The notes: generated from the letters alone by a model not told the origin. A stretch of 64,000 nt of DNA from Brachynemurus nebulosus (GCA_035578155.1 JAPWDM010000001.1:7590670-7654669), one strand, 5' to 3'; numbered from the stretch's first letter, positions 1-14,900 are shown. Numbers and translations are program-made.

Positions 1-114
1 TTATTATTTGCCATAAAATATAATGTACAATGTAGCCTTTTTTTTAAAAAGAAACCATTGTTTTAAATAACAAAAGTGATTTACATATATAATTTTTCTT
101 TTTATTTGTTCCAG

Positions 115-187
115 ATCTCTCGTATTCCTGACATTTGTGTTAACAACATACTTCAGTACAGTGCTTTCTAGACATTTCAATTTACAT
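115..187 (+). CDS. Ppn: papilin exon: hydrophobic core of signal peptide
   Basis: A 73-nt exon sits between a polypyrimidine-AG acceptor (ttgttccag) and a perfect gtaagt donor. In the frame that joins phase 0 to the exon at 12165 it reads [20 protein letters not shown] and then FNLH. This is a hydrophobic stretch with a plausible signal-peptidase site before the Arg-His segment. There is no in-frame ATG, and the exon begins with the third base of a codon, so the start codon must lie in an upstream exon outside the window. The supporting evidence is splice signals, frame and hydrophobicity only. Confidence 0.65.
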
Positions 188-1764
188 GTAAGTAAATAAA
201 TTACAATTCTAAAAAAATATTATTATTTTTGAACTATTATTTTTTTTTTAATTGTAGGCGTGCGGCCACAAATAAAATATTTTCCTATTTTTAAGTTCAT
301 AAAATATGTTACAGCTCCCCAATTGTAACCTAGGCGGTAAAAGTCATATGGATATGTGCAGTAGATTCCCACTTTATACATAATATGGTTTACTTTTAAA
401 AAAATTGTATAAAATATGGATTTTCACAAAGTAAACCTTCAAAGTGTTAATTATTTTTAAAAAAATGTCTATTTTTCTTGTTCTCGCACACATTACTAGC
501 CAAGTTGAATTGGGTGAGCTGTATAGTTGGTAAACAAGGATAATTTAAAAAAAAAGATGGAAATATCTTCTTTGTCACTTTTCATCAATAAACAAATTTT
601 TCGATTACGAGTCGACTTTCACGGTCAGGGAAAATCTTATTTGTATTCACTTTATTTGTTGGTGAAATATACTAGTTATTTAATCTGCAATTTGACAAAG
701 ATAAAACTTTGAAAGTAGACAAAATCTTAATTTATGAAATTCGTACAATCAAACTTTTTACAAATATTGTCGCTATCGCTATCGACTAAACTCCCGTTGA
801 CCGTCATACTTAGCATATTGGCATTAGTATATTACGCCAAATTATTCGCATATAGTATGAACTGATGAATCTAGGGAACTGCATGCCCCTCTATATGCCT
901 ATATTACTTATTATTGTAATTTTAGCATTTGCTCAATTCAATATTTTTATGAAATTACTTTGAAATGTCAGAAAAGAAGGTTTTATTCGAGAATTTTTTC
1001 TCTCTAACGAATAACGCAATCAATTTAAAACTTTTCAGAATATATTGTACGTGATCTGAGGTACACAAATTTTTTTTCACAAATTTAAAAAAAAATAGTA
1101 TCACAGACGCAGGTCGAACGCAGACATTTTTTTCGAAAAGATTCATGGTGGTTAGCATAACAATTTTCCGACAGCAGCTAGACAATAAAAAAAAATTGTT
1201 TTTCTTCATTTCGATTAGTTTTACTAAAGCGATACACAAGATTATTAAAAAATATTAATTTATCGTTAAATGACATCAGTACGATCAACCCTAGATCATT
1301 TATCTAGGATACTACAGATAAAATTTCAATTCAATCCGATGAAAATTGCTGGAGTTATCTTACCCACCGTTTTGGAAAACGTAGTTTCGCGATAAAACCA
1401 GGTTAACTTTCAAAACGTGTAATTATCGTTTTGTGTGTTTATAGCTACACAGTGAAAAAATTTGTGTTAAAATTAACACAAATCAAATGTCCAGAACGGT
1501 CCACTAAATTTTTTGCGTTAACACAAAGCATATATGTGTCAAATTTATACACAAAATTTGTGTCAATGATTTAACACACAAGAGGACATACATTTTGTGT
1601 TAATTTTTCAGATTTATTAGAATTAGTTGTTAAACTTTTTTATTCAGTATTTTAATTCCACTGAAAGTCGTCAAAAATTATAACGATTTTGTCCATATAT
1701 TATTATAAATGAGACTGAAAGAACGCAAAGTAAGTCAGTTCTTTGTAACAATTCTTACTCGTGT

Positions 1765-1850
<86 letters not shown>

Positions 1851-2866
1851 ACGAAAATATATATAATAAAAAAGATAAGAGGAGTTTAAAAATGAAACAA
1901 TTTTCTTACATTTTAAGGTTATTTTGTTACAAATTCAGTTAAAAAAAATCATGTAAGCTTATTTGAGATTGTATTATATAATATACAATCTTATATGTAA
2001 GTAAGATTACATGATTTTTTGTAACTGAATCTGTAACAAAATAACCTTAAAATGTAAGAAAATTGTTTCATTTTTAAACGTTTAATAAAACTATATTCGT
2101 CAATAACTGAAAAAACTTATAATTTTTCGATTTTGTTTAATAATAAGAACTATTCTCATTTTTTTATTACCTATATATATTTTGGTAGATATATATTCTA
2201 ATCTAATTTACATACTTATTACATTCTTTTGCTCTACACAAATATTATGTTACTTCTTTGTTGTTCAAAACAGGTTAACATTTTTATTCTGTTAAATCGA
2301 AATTTGTGTTAATATTTTCATTTAACGCAAACACGAAATGTTACATTAACGCAGGGTTGTATTTCTTATTTAACACAAAAATTTTAACAACTAGTTTACG
2401 CATTTTAACAACTAGTTTACGCAGAACACAAATTTTTTTACTGTGTATAATTTTTAAGGTACTTATGGAAATATAGCAAAAGTAACGAAATAAAGTAATT
2501 AAAAAATGGTTACTGACCAAGCTAGGAGATTCCAAACTGTTACGCGCAGCGGAGCAGCGTTTTCAACTACTCAAAGTCGTTTCAAAAATCGGGTTCAAAA
2601 TAATTTTTAAACATTTCCGCAGTCATAATCGCTTAAGCATACTATTCTAGAGATGTTAATACATCATTTAAAAAGAAAAATTTTTAAACTAATAAAATAT
2701 TCTTACACAATTGCACATATTACATATTTTTGTGTAATAATATTGATTCAGATTTGATGGCATGAAAACAATATTCTTACAGTCAACCTAAAATAACACT
2801 CCGTTAAAATTAATTTTATTATTCAATTGGCGTGACATTCATAATATTTATACTAGGTACGTAATT

Positions 2867-2951
<85 letters not shown>

Positions 2952-5900
2952 CAGTAGCATAAAAATGCGGCTATCTGGATCCGATAGTTAGGCCAGGCCC
3001 ACATTGAGCTGTGTCACGCAGTAAACGCAGGGCAGGGCAGAGCAGAGCAGAGCAGAGAAGGCAAGGTAGGAAAGCACGAGAAATAAACTGTGTGGCTAGG
3101 CGCACATTGAAACGCAGTTAATGCAAGCAGGGCAACGCAGTTTCTGTGACTCTTGGTGTAGAACGAGATAGCGCAAATTTAAAAACAGAGCAGAGCAGAG
3201 CAGCCCTGTTTTTCTTCAATTTCTTCAATTATTTTCATTTCGGCGAAATAAAACCAACTGAAACTCGGAAACGTGTTACAATGTCGCGCAGTATCACGCA
3301 GTTTCTGTGTCACATTCACGAGTGTCACATCGGTCTCGTGCAACGCAGTGCTGCTCTGCTCTGCTCTGCGTTTCAATTCGCGCTGTCCCGTTCTACAGCA
3401 AGAGTCACAGAAACTGCACTACCCTGTCTGCGTTAACTGCGTCTCAATGTGCACCCGGCCTTAACGTTGGAAATATTTTTCAACTCCACATTTAAGTAAT
3501 TTTATACTTTTATATGGATTAAGTAGTTATAAATCGTATGGCATTTCCTATAATAAGTTTGACGTTACTTTTTTGAAATATTTATAATATATTTTATAAT
3601 TAAAATATTATGTACCTACCTTTGAATTTGAAATATAATAAAAACAATAGCCGAAATGCATAAGCTGAGCATCTACTACTTGCCTACATTTTTGTAAGAG
3701 TTTACTCAACTTTTTTTTTTAAATGAGACTTTCCATTCTTTCTTACTCAAGTAAAAAAGAATGGTTCATATTCTAAAAAATTTTTAAATGTCGAGTTTTG
3801 CTTACTTTGCTCAACTTTCTCCGTTTGCTCATGCTTACTTTGCTTAGTTTGTTTAAAATACTTTTCGTACTTACGTACCTACATTTTTTCAAAGTCTCCG
3901 TGACCCTTCATAAAACCACTGACAATAGTGAATGCATTTTATGGGAGACTTTGAAAAAATGTACTAGGTACGTAAGTACGAAAAAAATTCAACATTTTTG
4001 TTGAGTTTCTCAAATTTTAAATCTGACAATTAATGGTTTGCCAATTTGAAAAAATAAATGAAAATCCTCATAGATATTTCCAGAGTTAATAATCCTCACA
4101 TTGAAAGTAATAAAAATATTGCATTCTAACAAATACTTTTCTGTGTACTTATTGAGTAAAAATTTAGCAAACAATCAACATTTGCAATTTGCTACAAAAT
4201 GCAGGATAGGTGACGCCCAAACTATTAAATCGGTCCTTCATTTTGAAAATAATGAAGTCGAAATCGGAAGTTCCGACTTTTCAGAGTCCGGAGTTCAGTC
4301 ACATTCCGTTGTTCGCATATAATATAATATGTTCAGTATGTATTACATTTATAATAAAATTAATAAAATCCATATTAACAATAATAAAAACTATTTAAAT
4401 TATTATTAATTTATTAATGCTATTATTTTTATTATACATAAACAACAAAGATATTTTTCAATATACAGGCTGAGTTTTTTTGAGAGTTTCCAATTTATTA
4501 TAGCCAAACTGTTGATTAAATCAAAAAATTGTTCCAGTACTGCCGTGTCACACTAATCTCACGTATCTCAGAAATGATAGTTTTGAGAAAACTTGATTTG
4601 AATAAAATATCGTATTATCTTAATTCGCTCAAATATTATTAAATATCTAGGATAATTGATTTTTATTATGCGTTATTGATTCAATGTTGCAGTATCGATT
4701 TAATAACGTATAAATATACTATTTGAAAATATAAGAAATAAGGAATGTGAGACAATCAAAATAAAAATTTAAAAATACAATAGATTAATTATTATATTAT
4801 TATTAACAAATTAATTAATTTTATTGTCAATATATATACTAGGGATTGAGTAGTAGAATCCTTTAAACGTTGTTACGCGAAATTGCTGTATCTAAAGATA
4901 CATGACATTCGTGTGACACGGCAGAGTAAGGATTGTAGATACTGATGGGGGAAACGATTTATACAGTCAGAAGCTTTATAGCTTTTATGGTTTTTAAATT
5001 ATAATGTAAACTTATAGCTTTTTAAATGCGACCGTATGTTTAAAAGATTTCAAAAATTAGTGTAACACTCAAATTTCCATTGTTTTATCTCATATTTTTG
5101 ATACTTTCCAATCGAAATAATTACGAAAAAAAAAAGATTATTACGTATTTTTAAAGGAAATGACAAATTTGATAATTTTTAATAAAAACAAAACGCTATG
5201 GAATACCAAATATTTTTATACTTTTTGGCTATATTTATTAGTAATATTTTCGATTCAAGATAACCTCTCTTTAAGGGGAACCACTAGTATGACCGCCTTA
5301 AAAAAGGTGATTTTTGGGAATTTTTTTAAAAGAAAACTACTGTATGGAATGTTTTAATATTTTAAGGATACATTCGTTGATATATAATAAATTCATGATA
5401 AAATTTTTGGACCAAAAAATTGAAAATTCATGGAGTTATTCGCGATCTCCCAAGGCTCCAAAAAAAAAAGTTCCCCCACTGCTGCAGTGATAGCGACCTT
5501 CACAGTGCCTGAAATAAAAAAAAGCCTATTAAACTAGAAGGTATTGCCCGTACCATGAACCTCAATCGAAGAAAAAAAGTTGAAATTTAACAAAATGGCG
5601 GAGTTTTTTAAAAAAAGTTTCACAATTTGCGCGAAAATTTGATGATTTTTGGCCTGCAAAAATTACATTTATTATTCGATCGGAAAACTAGAGGTTCATG
5701 GTACGGAGAAACATATATAAAAGAAACTGCAATAAGAATTAACTCGATCGGATGGTTGGTCTTCGAGTTATAACTGCAGCAAATTTGAAAAATGTAGTTT
5801 TTCTATATTTTACCTTTTAGTTTTAATCATTACTAAAATTATTTACGATATACTCACTATAACGGTCATAGTAATACTAGATGAGTCATTTAAGTGTGCC

Positions 5901-8900
5901 AGGGTCTAGCTTGTCCGCAATATGTTACGGGCAGCCACGTTCAGAAACTCCCGAATTATCAACCTTTATACATTTCTTAATATCTCAAAGTTAACAATGA
6001 AAATCAGAATCCGCTCTTCAAATGGCTGTAACTCAAAAACTATTTGAGATATGCACTTGAAATTTTAATATGTTATTTTTAAAGGTATAGACTATGGAAC
6101 CATGCAAAAATTCTGACAATTTTTTGAAAACGTCACACTAGTGGTCCCCCTTAAAATTATGAAGTAACACCAATGAATATCATGTACAACTGACACATAT
6201 GGATTATGGATGTGTTCTAATATGTATTGCCACTAGTGGTGGAGAACTATCGATAGCACTATCGATAACTATCGATAGTTTTGACTATCGAAAACTATCG
6301 ATATTTATCTTTTTACTATCGATAGTTTTCGATACTTTTTTTCAGTCATTTCGTTTACTTATGAATACTAAAGATAATAAAAATTTCGTAGAAATTATAG
6401 CCAGAGATATAAAAACAACCATTTTAAGGCAATTTCCGGGCAAAAAGGAATAATTCCGCCCCGGCGTAAAACCGGCGACCTTTTTTTTTTTTGCTCGTCG
6501 GCTATCTAAATGCCGCCTAAGTTGGGTATCAAAAACTATCGATAAACTATCGATAACTATCGATAGTTTCACGACTATCGTAACTATCGATAGTCGGGAC
6601 TATCGATAGTCAGAACTATCGATAGTCGGGACTATCGATAGTTCTCCATCACTAATTGCCACCAGTACAAATAAACAAAAAACTAAAATAATTTTTAATA
6701 AATTAATGTATAAATTTCAAATTCTAATATTTCAAACTAGTTTATAACATAAAAATATTAAAAACTGGATAACATTCTAAAATTGAAATTACCAACTCCT
6801 GTGTAATTCAAAATTTATTATTAGTGGTTGAGGATGAAGATGAAAATCGGTTAAAACGGAGTTAATTGAAGGAATTTTACACAGCTACGTGTGTTTTTAC
6901 CACAAAACTAATAAATTGAAAAGAAAATTTATAAAATAAACTTGGATAAAAAAAACATTTTGTTTGTTTTCAGCTAATACATTAGACCAGTTTTATCGCG
7001 AAGTTAATATTGCCATTAATAGTAGTTCCATTTAAAAAAGTATATCCTGTGTGAGTTTTTTGAGAGTTGCCATTTTTATTCCAGCCAAACCGTTGATTTA
7101 ATCGAAAAATTGTTCAAATAAAAGTTGTAGATATCGACGGGGGCAACCGATTTCAAGAGTCAGGAGCTTTATAGCTCTTATAGTTTCCGAGCTATGATAC
7201 AAACTTATAGATTTTTAAATGAGACTATATATTAATTTTTCGATAAAACTGATCTAATGCATTAATTAACAATATAAATGAACAAACAAAATTTTTTTAC
7301 CCAAGTTTAATTTTTTAATTTTTCTTTAATTTATCAGTTAGGCGGTAAAAATATGCATATATGTACTTGAGGCTACTTCAACCGATAGTGTTCTGGATGG
7401 TTACATTTCCATTACATCCAAGAAAAGTACCTTTTCCAGTATCATTTCTATCATACAAATTTGGTTGTAATAAAAATGGCAACTCTCAAAAAACTCACAT
7501 GGTATGTTTTCCTTTGTAGCTTGGAAACCATAAGAGCTATAAAGCTGCTGACTAATAGCTATCGATTGTCCTTACCAGTTTTACAATTTGAACAGTCATT
7601 TGATTAAGTCAACGGTTTGGTCGTAAAAAAATTGAAGCTCTCAAAAAACTCATCCCTGTAAAGAATGTACTTATGTATTGTAATATGTATGTAATTTAAT
7701 TATGTATATATGATTGCAGTTATGTAACGTAATAAAAGAAATAGTAATAATAACAATAATAATAATAATAATAAAAATGATGCCCTGGGATGGCAGGGCT
7801 CATCGTTGGTTTTTATTATGTGTATGTTTGTCCGTTGTCTAGTGCATTTATGTGTCCCTGTCTTTACGTGTTGTTTTTATTTTATCGTGTGTGGCGGCGC
7901 ATGCCCTTAGTTGGCGATGCTGCCGGGTGCTGCTGACCGCGCCATCCACCGGCAGCAATACCCCAATTTTAATCAAAAAAAAAAAAAAAAATAAAAATGA
8001 TAATAATAATAAATCAATTAAAATGAGTCATTTGCCGACAAATTGTCATATGTACATTATACTTTTGTAGCGAACGTGCTCTGCCGGTTATTAATGTTAA
8101 ATGAAAGAAAATATCTGCATTCAAACAATCAATTATTTAATTAATTGAAAAAATTATTATAGCACTTGATATGAATAAAATATAATTCAACAAATATAGT
8201 TATTTATCAAAAAAAAAAAAAAAAAAAAACTGTTAATTAACTTGACCAATAGTTTTAGGTTTAATAGTAAGTTTTCCGTCTCTCTTATAGTCAAGACGAA
8301 CCAATATCTAAAGAAGAAAAATTTTCATCGCATTTTCTTGAGTAAAAAATACAATCGAACCTGGATAAAAGAGAACTTAAAGAAAGAATTTTTTCTCGCT
8401 CATCGTTTAAGTTTCTCACTTATAAAAATAGGTATTTTCTTCTCTAAATTTCTGGACTGTTATATATAGGTGTCCATATTTTGATAAAGCACAACCGAGA
8501 CACAAGCTAAAGAAAGAACAAACGGAAAAAACGGGGGAAAGGCTTTTTAAGTACACCTTAATCAGGACTTAATTTCTAAAATTTTAGGTAGTGGAACGTT
8601 GTTTTTGAAATTTTGAAAAATTTTTGCCTGAAAATTGGACTAGTGACTTTTTTTGCGGAATCCAAATTCGGAACCGTCGTGACCTTGAAACAATTTTTCT
8701 TCAAATGACCATTGAATACCTTAATCCAACTGACAAGCAAGAAAAAGATCACCAGTTCAATTTTAGGACAATTTTTTTCAAAATTTCACATGACATATCA
8801 CACCATTCCCACAAAAAATATAAATCCCTGCAAGGTGAAACGCCACTGACAAGTACTGGAAAATCCCTGCAAAATGGTATTCTACTGGGAGGTAGTGGAA

Positions 8901-11900
8901 GACCGTTCCACCGTGTTCCCGCCGAAATTAAGCCTTGACCGTAATACGAACGAATTTAAACTAAATAGCTATTTGAGCCTTGTACGAGACCCCGAAAAGC
9001 CGTTTTATTAGACTTACAATTACGGAAGTAGTTGAAAACTTCATATCAGGTTTATTCTCAAAGATATGATCAACCTATAAACACCACTGGTCCCGAAGAC
9101 TCAGTTTTAGACTCATAAAGAACTTCTCTACGAGTCCCAGAAAAAACCTACCCACTCAAATTCGACAGTTGATCATTTCAATGCTATATAGTTTGCTGAA
9201 CTGTATCTATTCATACTACTCGCTATAAATGAAAAGTTGTGTACCTATTATTATGGTGATCATAATAAACAGCTTAAGAAACCGGGATAAATCTGTCAAA
9301 ACATCGGGACAAATCCAGGAAAACCGGGACACCCTATCTATATAAAAATATTCGTTTGGACTCCTTTAGACATGAGTTCAAAGTAAGGAAAACAAAAATT
9401 AGAATTCTTTTTTGTTTTTTTTTTTTTTTTTTTGGAAATTTTGATATACCGAATAAAAATTTTAATACAAAATAACATTCCATTGGACAAATTAAAGAGA
9501 CCAAAGAATAATAATTGAATCTAAACGTTATAAAAATGAGTCATTCACTTATTTATGACATATATAGACATAATGTGCTAATAGGTTAGTAAATATAAAA
9601 TGGCCCTCGTTAATTAAGTAATTGTTACACTAATGTTATGCCAATTACAGAAGCACGAGCTCTGTCAAATTCCTACACAATTTTTTTTTTCTAAAATTCA
9701 AGATTTGTATACCAGGAAAATTTAGGTACATTGTTTTTCAAATATTTAATTAATAGTTTGTAAAATTCAAATTAAGATAAAATTTATTATGAAAACGTAT
9801 ATTAACCCTTTGGCAACCATGATAGGATCACCGCTGACCAGAGAAATCAAAATGACTGCAAACACATAATTTAAGTAAACACCTACGAATACTTACAAAT
9901 TTTTTAAAATATTAATTCAATTACTATTGATCCTCGATTAGAGAATATGCGTCACACACGGTTATGCACTTTAACTTTATTCAATATAAAATTGTAATAA
10001 ACTTATACTGGTGCTTCAGAAAATCATTTAAAATTAGCATAACATTCAGAGAGATTAATTATTTGACAGATTTTATAATAAAAAATTCTCTTGAAGTTTT
10101 ATGTTGATTAGGAAGCCTATTGTTAAGAGAAATATAATGTATAATACAATTAGACATACTCTTATGGAAAGTGGAAAACATTTCTTATCTTCCAATAAAA
10201 AATGATGGTGAATATTTAAAATTTTACATAGTAAAAACAAGTATGTAAATCTGTTTAATTAAAAATGTGTTAAGATTTAATGGACATTAGATGACGCATT
10301 GTTGAAAAAAGAAAATTATTGGAGTAAACAAATTATTAACCGAAAATCTGGCAACATTTGGTAGTATCACAAAATTACCTAGTGAACATAGAATGTAAAT
10401 GTGATGTAACAAGGAAATAACAAGTACGTAACTTTTTTGACTTATGAGTGACATAACAATTATATAAAATTAGAGTTTTATGTTATATACCTAATTGTTA
10501 CCTGTATGTTACGTAACAGGTACATGCCATTGTGACTGTAATAAAATGTCACATTTGTGACTGCTATGTTACGTTTAGATGATGTATCAAGGTTGCTTTG
10601 ATAAAACGTTACAGTGTGACTCTTATGTTATGTCTTCGCAACCTAACAATGTTACTTTAATAAAACCTCACAGAACTGACTCTTATGTTATGTTTTTGTG
10701 ACGTATCAACGTTACTTTAATGAAATGTCACAACCATGACTCTTTTGTTATGTCCTGATGACCTAACAATGTTACTTTGAACAAAACGTCACAACAGTAC
10801 TCTTATGTTATGTTTTTGCGACGTATTAACGTTGTTTTAATGAAATATCACAATCATGACTCTTTTGTTGTTTTTGTGACGTATCAATATTAATAAAACA
10901 TTTCACTTGTCACTTTTGTGAAATGTTTTGTTACCATATTAATTTTAAATGTATCAATTCGCGAGGAATTATTAATTTATAAATTCCTGCAGTTTTTTTT
11001 TCAATCTATCCCCTGCTGGCGTCTGATGTAACTAAATTTAATCCATCCATTTTTGTATTAGTCGATTTATGTTATTTGTTATATGGGTTATGGTGTTATA
11101 TTATATAATATAATATAATATATAATATAACCCCATAACCCATATAACAAATAACATAAATCGACTTATACAAAAATGGATGGACGAATGTTTTATTAAT
11201 ATTGATATGTCACAAAAATATAACAAAAGAGTCATGACTGTGACATTTCATTAAAACAACGTTAATACGTCTTAAAACAACTTATAGACAAAACAACAAT
11301 TTTCTTATTAATTTAAAAATGAAACTTTTATGAAAATTCTTGTAAGGCTTTATTTATTATTTTGTAATATATATTAATATATAACGATGAGAATAAATGA
11401 GTTTGGTCTAGTGGTTAAGACTGTCGATAATTTCAAAGATGCTTCAGCTTGGATAATGGATCGAATCCTGCAATAGTTAACAAAAAAAAAATAATAATAA
11501 TAATAAGAATTTAGGTGTATGTATATGACAATAAGTTGGTAATATGTGTATGTAACGTTAATAAGAAACAAAAAAGGAATTTTGAATTTGCTTTTTGCAA
11601 AAGAAGGCGTAAAGCGTATTTTTATCTATAAGGTAATATCAAATAAATTTATATTTTCCTGAAACCTAACAAGAACATAACAATGTTACGTCACATTGTT
11701 ACGTTTATAAGTGGGAAATTGTAAGTTACATGTGAGTCATATGTGACTCACATTTTATGTAACACGTGACTTTCAGCACAAAAAAAATTCCAGCGCCGGC
11801 GAAAATATTGTCAGACTGTACACAAAAATTAAACTATAGATACAAACCCAGCAATTCTTTAACTTGTTAACTAGGGAATCATTAATTAATTCGTTCAACC

Positions 11901-14900
11901 AGTTCGTTCTTTTGGTTTAGTTCGTTTTAAAATAGGGAATTTTTTCTTTGCAGCAATATCAAATACTTTTAAACACTTATTTCGCGGTATGAAATTATTT
12001 ATTTATTTGTTTATTTTTCATGATATTATCGAAATATTTTATCATACTCAATTAGCAGGTTTAAGAATAAAAAAAATCTCTCTAAGTCCGCTACGATTTA
12101 TTCAAACCATACCTACTTTTACTTTTATCGCTGTTTAATTTTTTTTAAATTATTTCTGTTTCAGAACGTCACACAGTTCTCTAAATTTCATTTGCGGTTC
12201 AAACGTGAACAAGGTGCTGGTCTGTATTTACCGCAGAGCTATATAACAGACACCGGTGATGATCGTGAGAGTGGTCCATGGATGGAATGGAGTTCACCAA
12301 GTCCATGTTCACGTACGTGTGGGGGCGGTGTGTCAACACAACGCCGTGAATGTACTCCCGGGTACACGTGCATCGGGCCAAGCAAGAAACATTTCTCTTG
12401 CAATACACAGGTATAAGCTATGTAGTTTTTTTTTATTATCAGAGCTAGATTTACCTGAAGGCACCTAGGATACAGGTCGCCGGAACCCCAACAAAATAGG
12501 GGCGTTCAGAATTTAAATTAAAATACAAACAGGCGAAATTATTAAAAGTTCTTTCGTTCGTTTTTCACCTACAACTGATTTGTAAATTAATTATTTGACG
12601 AGCATAATGATAATCATTTTTTGTGAAGGTTTCTGCGATTGGAAACAAGTAAATGAACGACTTGTATGCCATGAAACGTCCACTGGACTTTTAAAAGTCT
12701 TATAATAAAGAATTTGCTAAACGAATCGGATCTTCTATTCAACATGGAACTTTTAAAGTAATGAAACATTTAGCTTTGATAAAGATCTTATACTAAATAT
12801 AATTCTTTTCTGAAAGTTGTCAATGCATTTTTTAATTTTTTTAAACATTTGACCGCTTTTAATAGGGTCTCCATATGAAAAATGCTCAGGGGTTTCTCAA
12901 AGGCTAATCCGGTCCTGTTTCCAATCGTCATTTGTGAGATTCTCAAATGAATTCTTTCTTACTTTATTAGATGTAAATTACACAACTTATGTGATCCTAC
13001 ATTCCTAATTAGTGAGATCGAAAAACTGAGATTTGTATAGGCTGATATTTTCTAGCGTGTTTTAATTATAGCTATAGGGTATTTTAAATAATAAACTCTT
13101 TATTATAAAGTAAAATTCTGTGCGTATGAAACGAAAAAAATTTTTATAAAATGATTTTATTATATTCAGACCCAGTCACGTTATACTAGCATCTACCAAT
13201 TATTCTTGTGTTGGACATTTTACTTGTTAATACGAAACGTTTTTACCCAACTACGAAGGTTGCGTTTTCACGCGTGTCTAGGTATAATATACCTAATTAA
13301 GTACATCATATTTAACAACTACAGACTTTATATGAAATTGTTGACGTCATACAGCGCAGTGTCGGTGGTGTCGCAGTTAGTCAAATTCCACTTGACGTCT
13401 TACAGCGTCAATGACCGTCAACTGGTTAATAAATGAGATATCATTAGACAGAAGATGGTAACCAGCGGTTCACCGTATAAGCTTTTATGCGACCCACCGG
13501 ACAAAAACAAATTATCAAAAGAGTTGCAAAACGCAAGTATGTTTTGAATTCATACAAGTGCGCTTTCGTAAGTTTTATAAATGCGTACTCCATAATTTGC
13601 GCAAAATCAAATGAAAAAAGGTGTTTTATGGGAAAATATCATACTAAACTATAAAAATCGAGTCAATACGTATATTCTTGTTGCAAAAAATTCATTGTTT
13701 TATATTGATATTTGCAATTAGCAACAGAAAATTTTTATTTTTTTGGCGACTGTGCAACTCGTCTAAAAATATTTCTTTTAAAAGTAGCCCACTGTTACTG
13801 TTTGGAGATTTACCTTAATCTCCGAAATTTTCAAAATCAGTAAATTCAACAGTTATGTAGATAAAACCATTGTTAATTTTGGAAATCAGAATTTTTCCAA
13901 AAGGAAATTCGGCAATATTTTCTGTCAGTATTCATCAGATAATTGTTGCGTACTCGCCACCAATTTTTCCACACTTTCAGTTTTTACTACTTACAAAAAT
14001 TGTAAACTGTGTAAATTGGCATAGACTTACAGGATTATAATTGGTAGGTTGTAAAAATAATGCCATACTGCTTATACTGCCTACACGGTGCTTCTTCTGT
14101 GCACAATATTTAACGCACGATACATTTTAACGATGTATGTATATGCATCTTATTGTTAAGCCGCTGCTACACGATGCTACGAACACCTTCCAACATTCGA
14201 CGTTGGATGGTTCATAGCATCGTGTAGCCGTTGTTCGAACCTACGAGTGTCCAATGTCGAGCGTCAAACGTTCGCATTTGGTCGTGTCCCGTTCGATGTC
14301 GGTATTTTTGCACCGAGTCAAAGGGATGCTTCGAACGTTTGAAGGTCAATGTTGGTTGCGTTGGTTGCTTCGACTCAGCAGCTGCACGACTCGTTCATGT
14401 GAAGAGAGACAACATCAGTGTATAACATTAGAGATAACATCAGACAGATAACAACGTCGTCCACTGAGTACCAACACATCATCATTCGTATTGGATCAAA
14501 CATTCGATTCACCGTGTAGCAGATACATTCGTCGCACCAACTATCGAATGCCGCTGCTACACGATGCTACGAACACCTTCCAACATTCGACGTTGGATGG
14601 TTCACAGCATCGTGTAGCCGTTGTGCGAACCTACGAGTGTCCAATGTCGAGCGTCAAACATTCGCATTTGGTCGTGTCCCGTTCGATGTCGGTATTCTTG
14701 CACCGAGTCAAAGGGATGCTTCGAACGTTTGAAGGTCAATGTTGGTTGTGTTCGTTGGTTGCGCACGACTCGTTCATGTGAAGAGAGACAACATCAGTGT
14801 ATAACATTAGAGATAACATCAGACAGATAACAGCGTTGTCGACTGAGTACCAACACTCACATTCGTCGCACCAACTATCGAACTTAATTGCCTCAAACGT

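Larger units (their letters stand above)
1448..2445. mobile_element. TA-flanked inverted-repeat element (Tc1/mariner-type target)
   Basis: The terminal inverted repeats CACAGTGAAAAAATTTGTGT and CACAGTAAAAAAATTTGTGT (20 of 21 bases match over the full repeat) are flanked by TA at 1446-1447 and 2446-2447. The interior holds a TA microsatellite (1767-1848), a 194-bp palindrome (1885-2078) and repeated TTAACACAAA motifs, but no transposase. It is probably a non-autonomous element. Confidence 0.75.
10390..11770. mobile_element. fold-back element with 60-bp tandem repeats and central palindrome
   Basis: Six to seven copies of a 60-bp unit (core TGACTCTTATGTTATGTTTT ... GTTACTTTAATAAAA ... GTCACA) run from about 10500 to 10905. 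A reverse-complement copy appears at about 11190-11275. Between them lies a palindrome with 60-bp arms (about 11043-11183, centre TATAATATAATATA). Outer GTTACGTCAC-type motifs recur near 11690-11770. The layout fits a fold-back or long-inverted-repeat transposon; the exact ends are not resolved. Confidence 0.65.
188..12164 (+). other. papilin intron 1, about 12 kb, transposon-rich
   Basis: I found no coding exon in this intron. It holds, in order, a TA-flanked element (1448-2445), a Harbinger-like MITE (2991-3460), a short inverted repeat (3862-3988), a related pair of inverted-repeat elements (4463-5050 and 7044-7661), a TTAA-flanked element (5275-6150), a hAT MITE (6234-6654), a GC-richer insert ending in poly(A) (about 7780-7993), an old element with GGTGTCC-type ends (about 8463-9343) and a fold-back element (about 10390-11770). 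The stretches 188-1447, 3465-4460 and 9345-10380 are AT-rich DNA with nothing else I recognise. Confidence 0.8.

Noticed and set aside
3146..3495. Several overlapping open frames on both strands
   Set aside because: They are caused by inverted and GAGCA-type repeats of a MITE; there is no splice or domain support.
8624..8938. 104-codon plus-strand frame
   Set aside because: It lies inside an old element bounded by GGTGTCC/GGGACACC-like ends; no similarity to a known protein was recognised.
10500..10905. Regular 60-bp repeats as a CRISPR-like array
   Set aside because: The units are contiguous and diverged with no unique spacers, in an insect intron.
14231..14830. Overlapping open frames of 60-96 codons with repeated protein words
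   Set aside because: They fall in the GC-rich Harbinger-like composite, appear twice because the DNA is duplicated, and match no domain.
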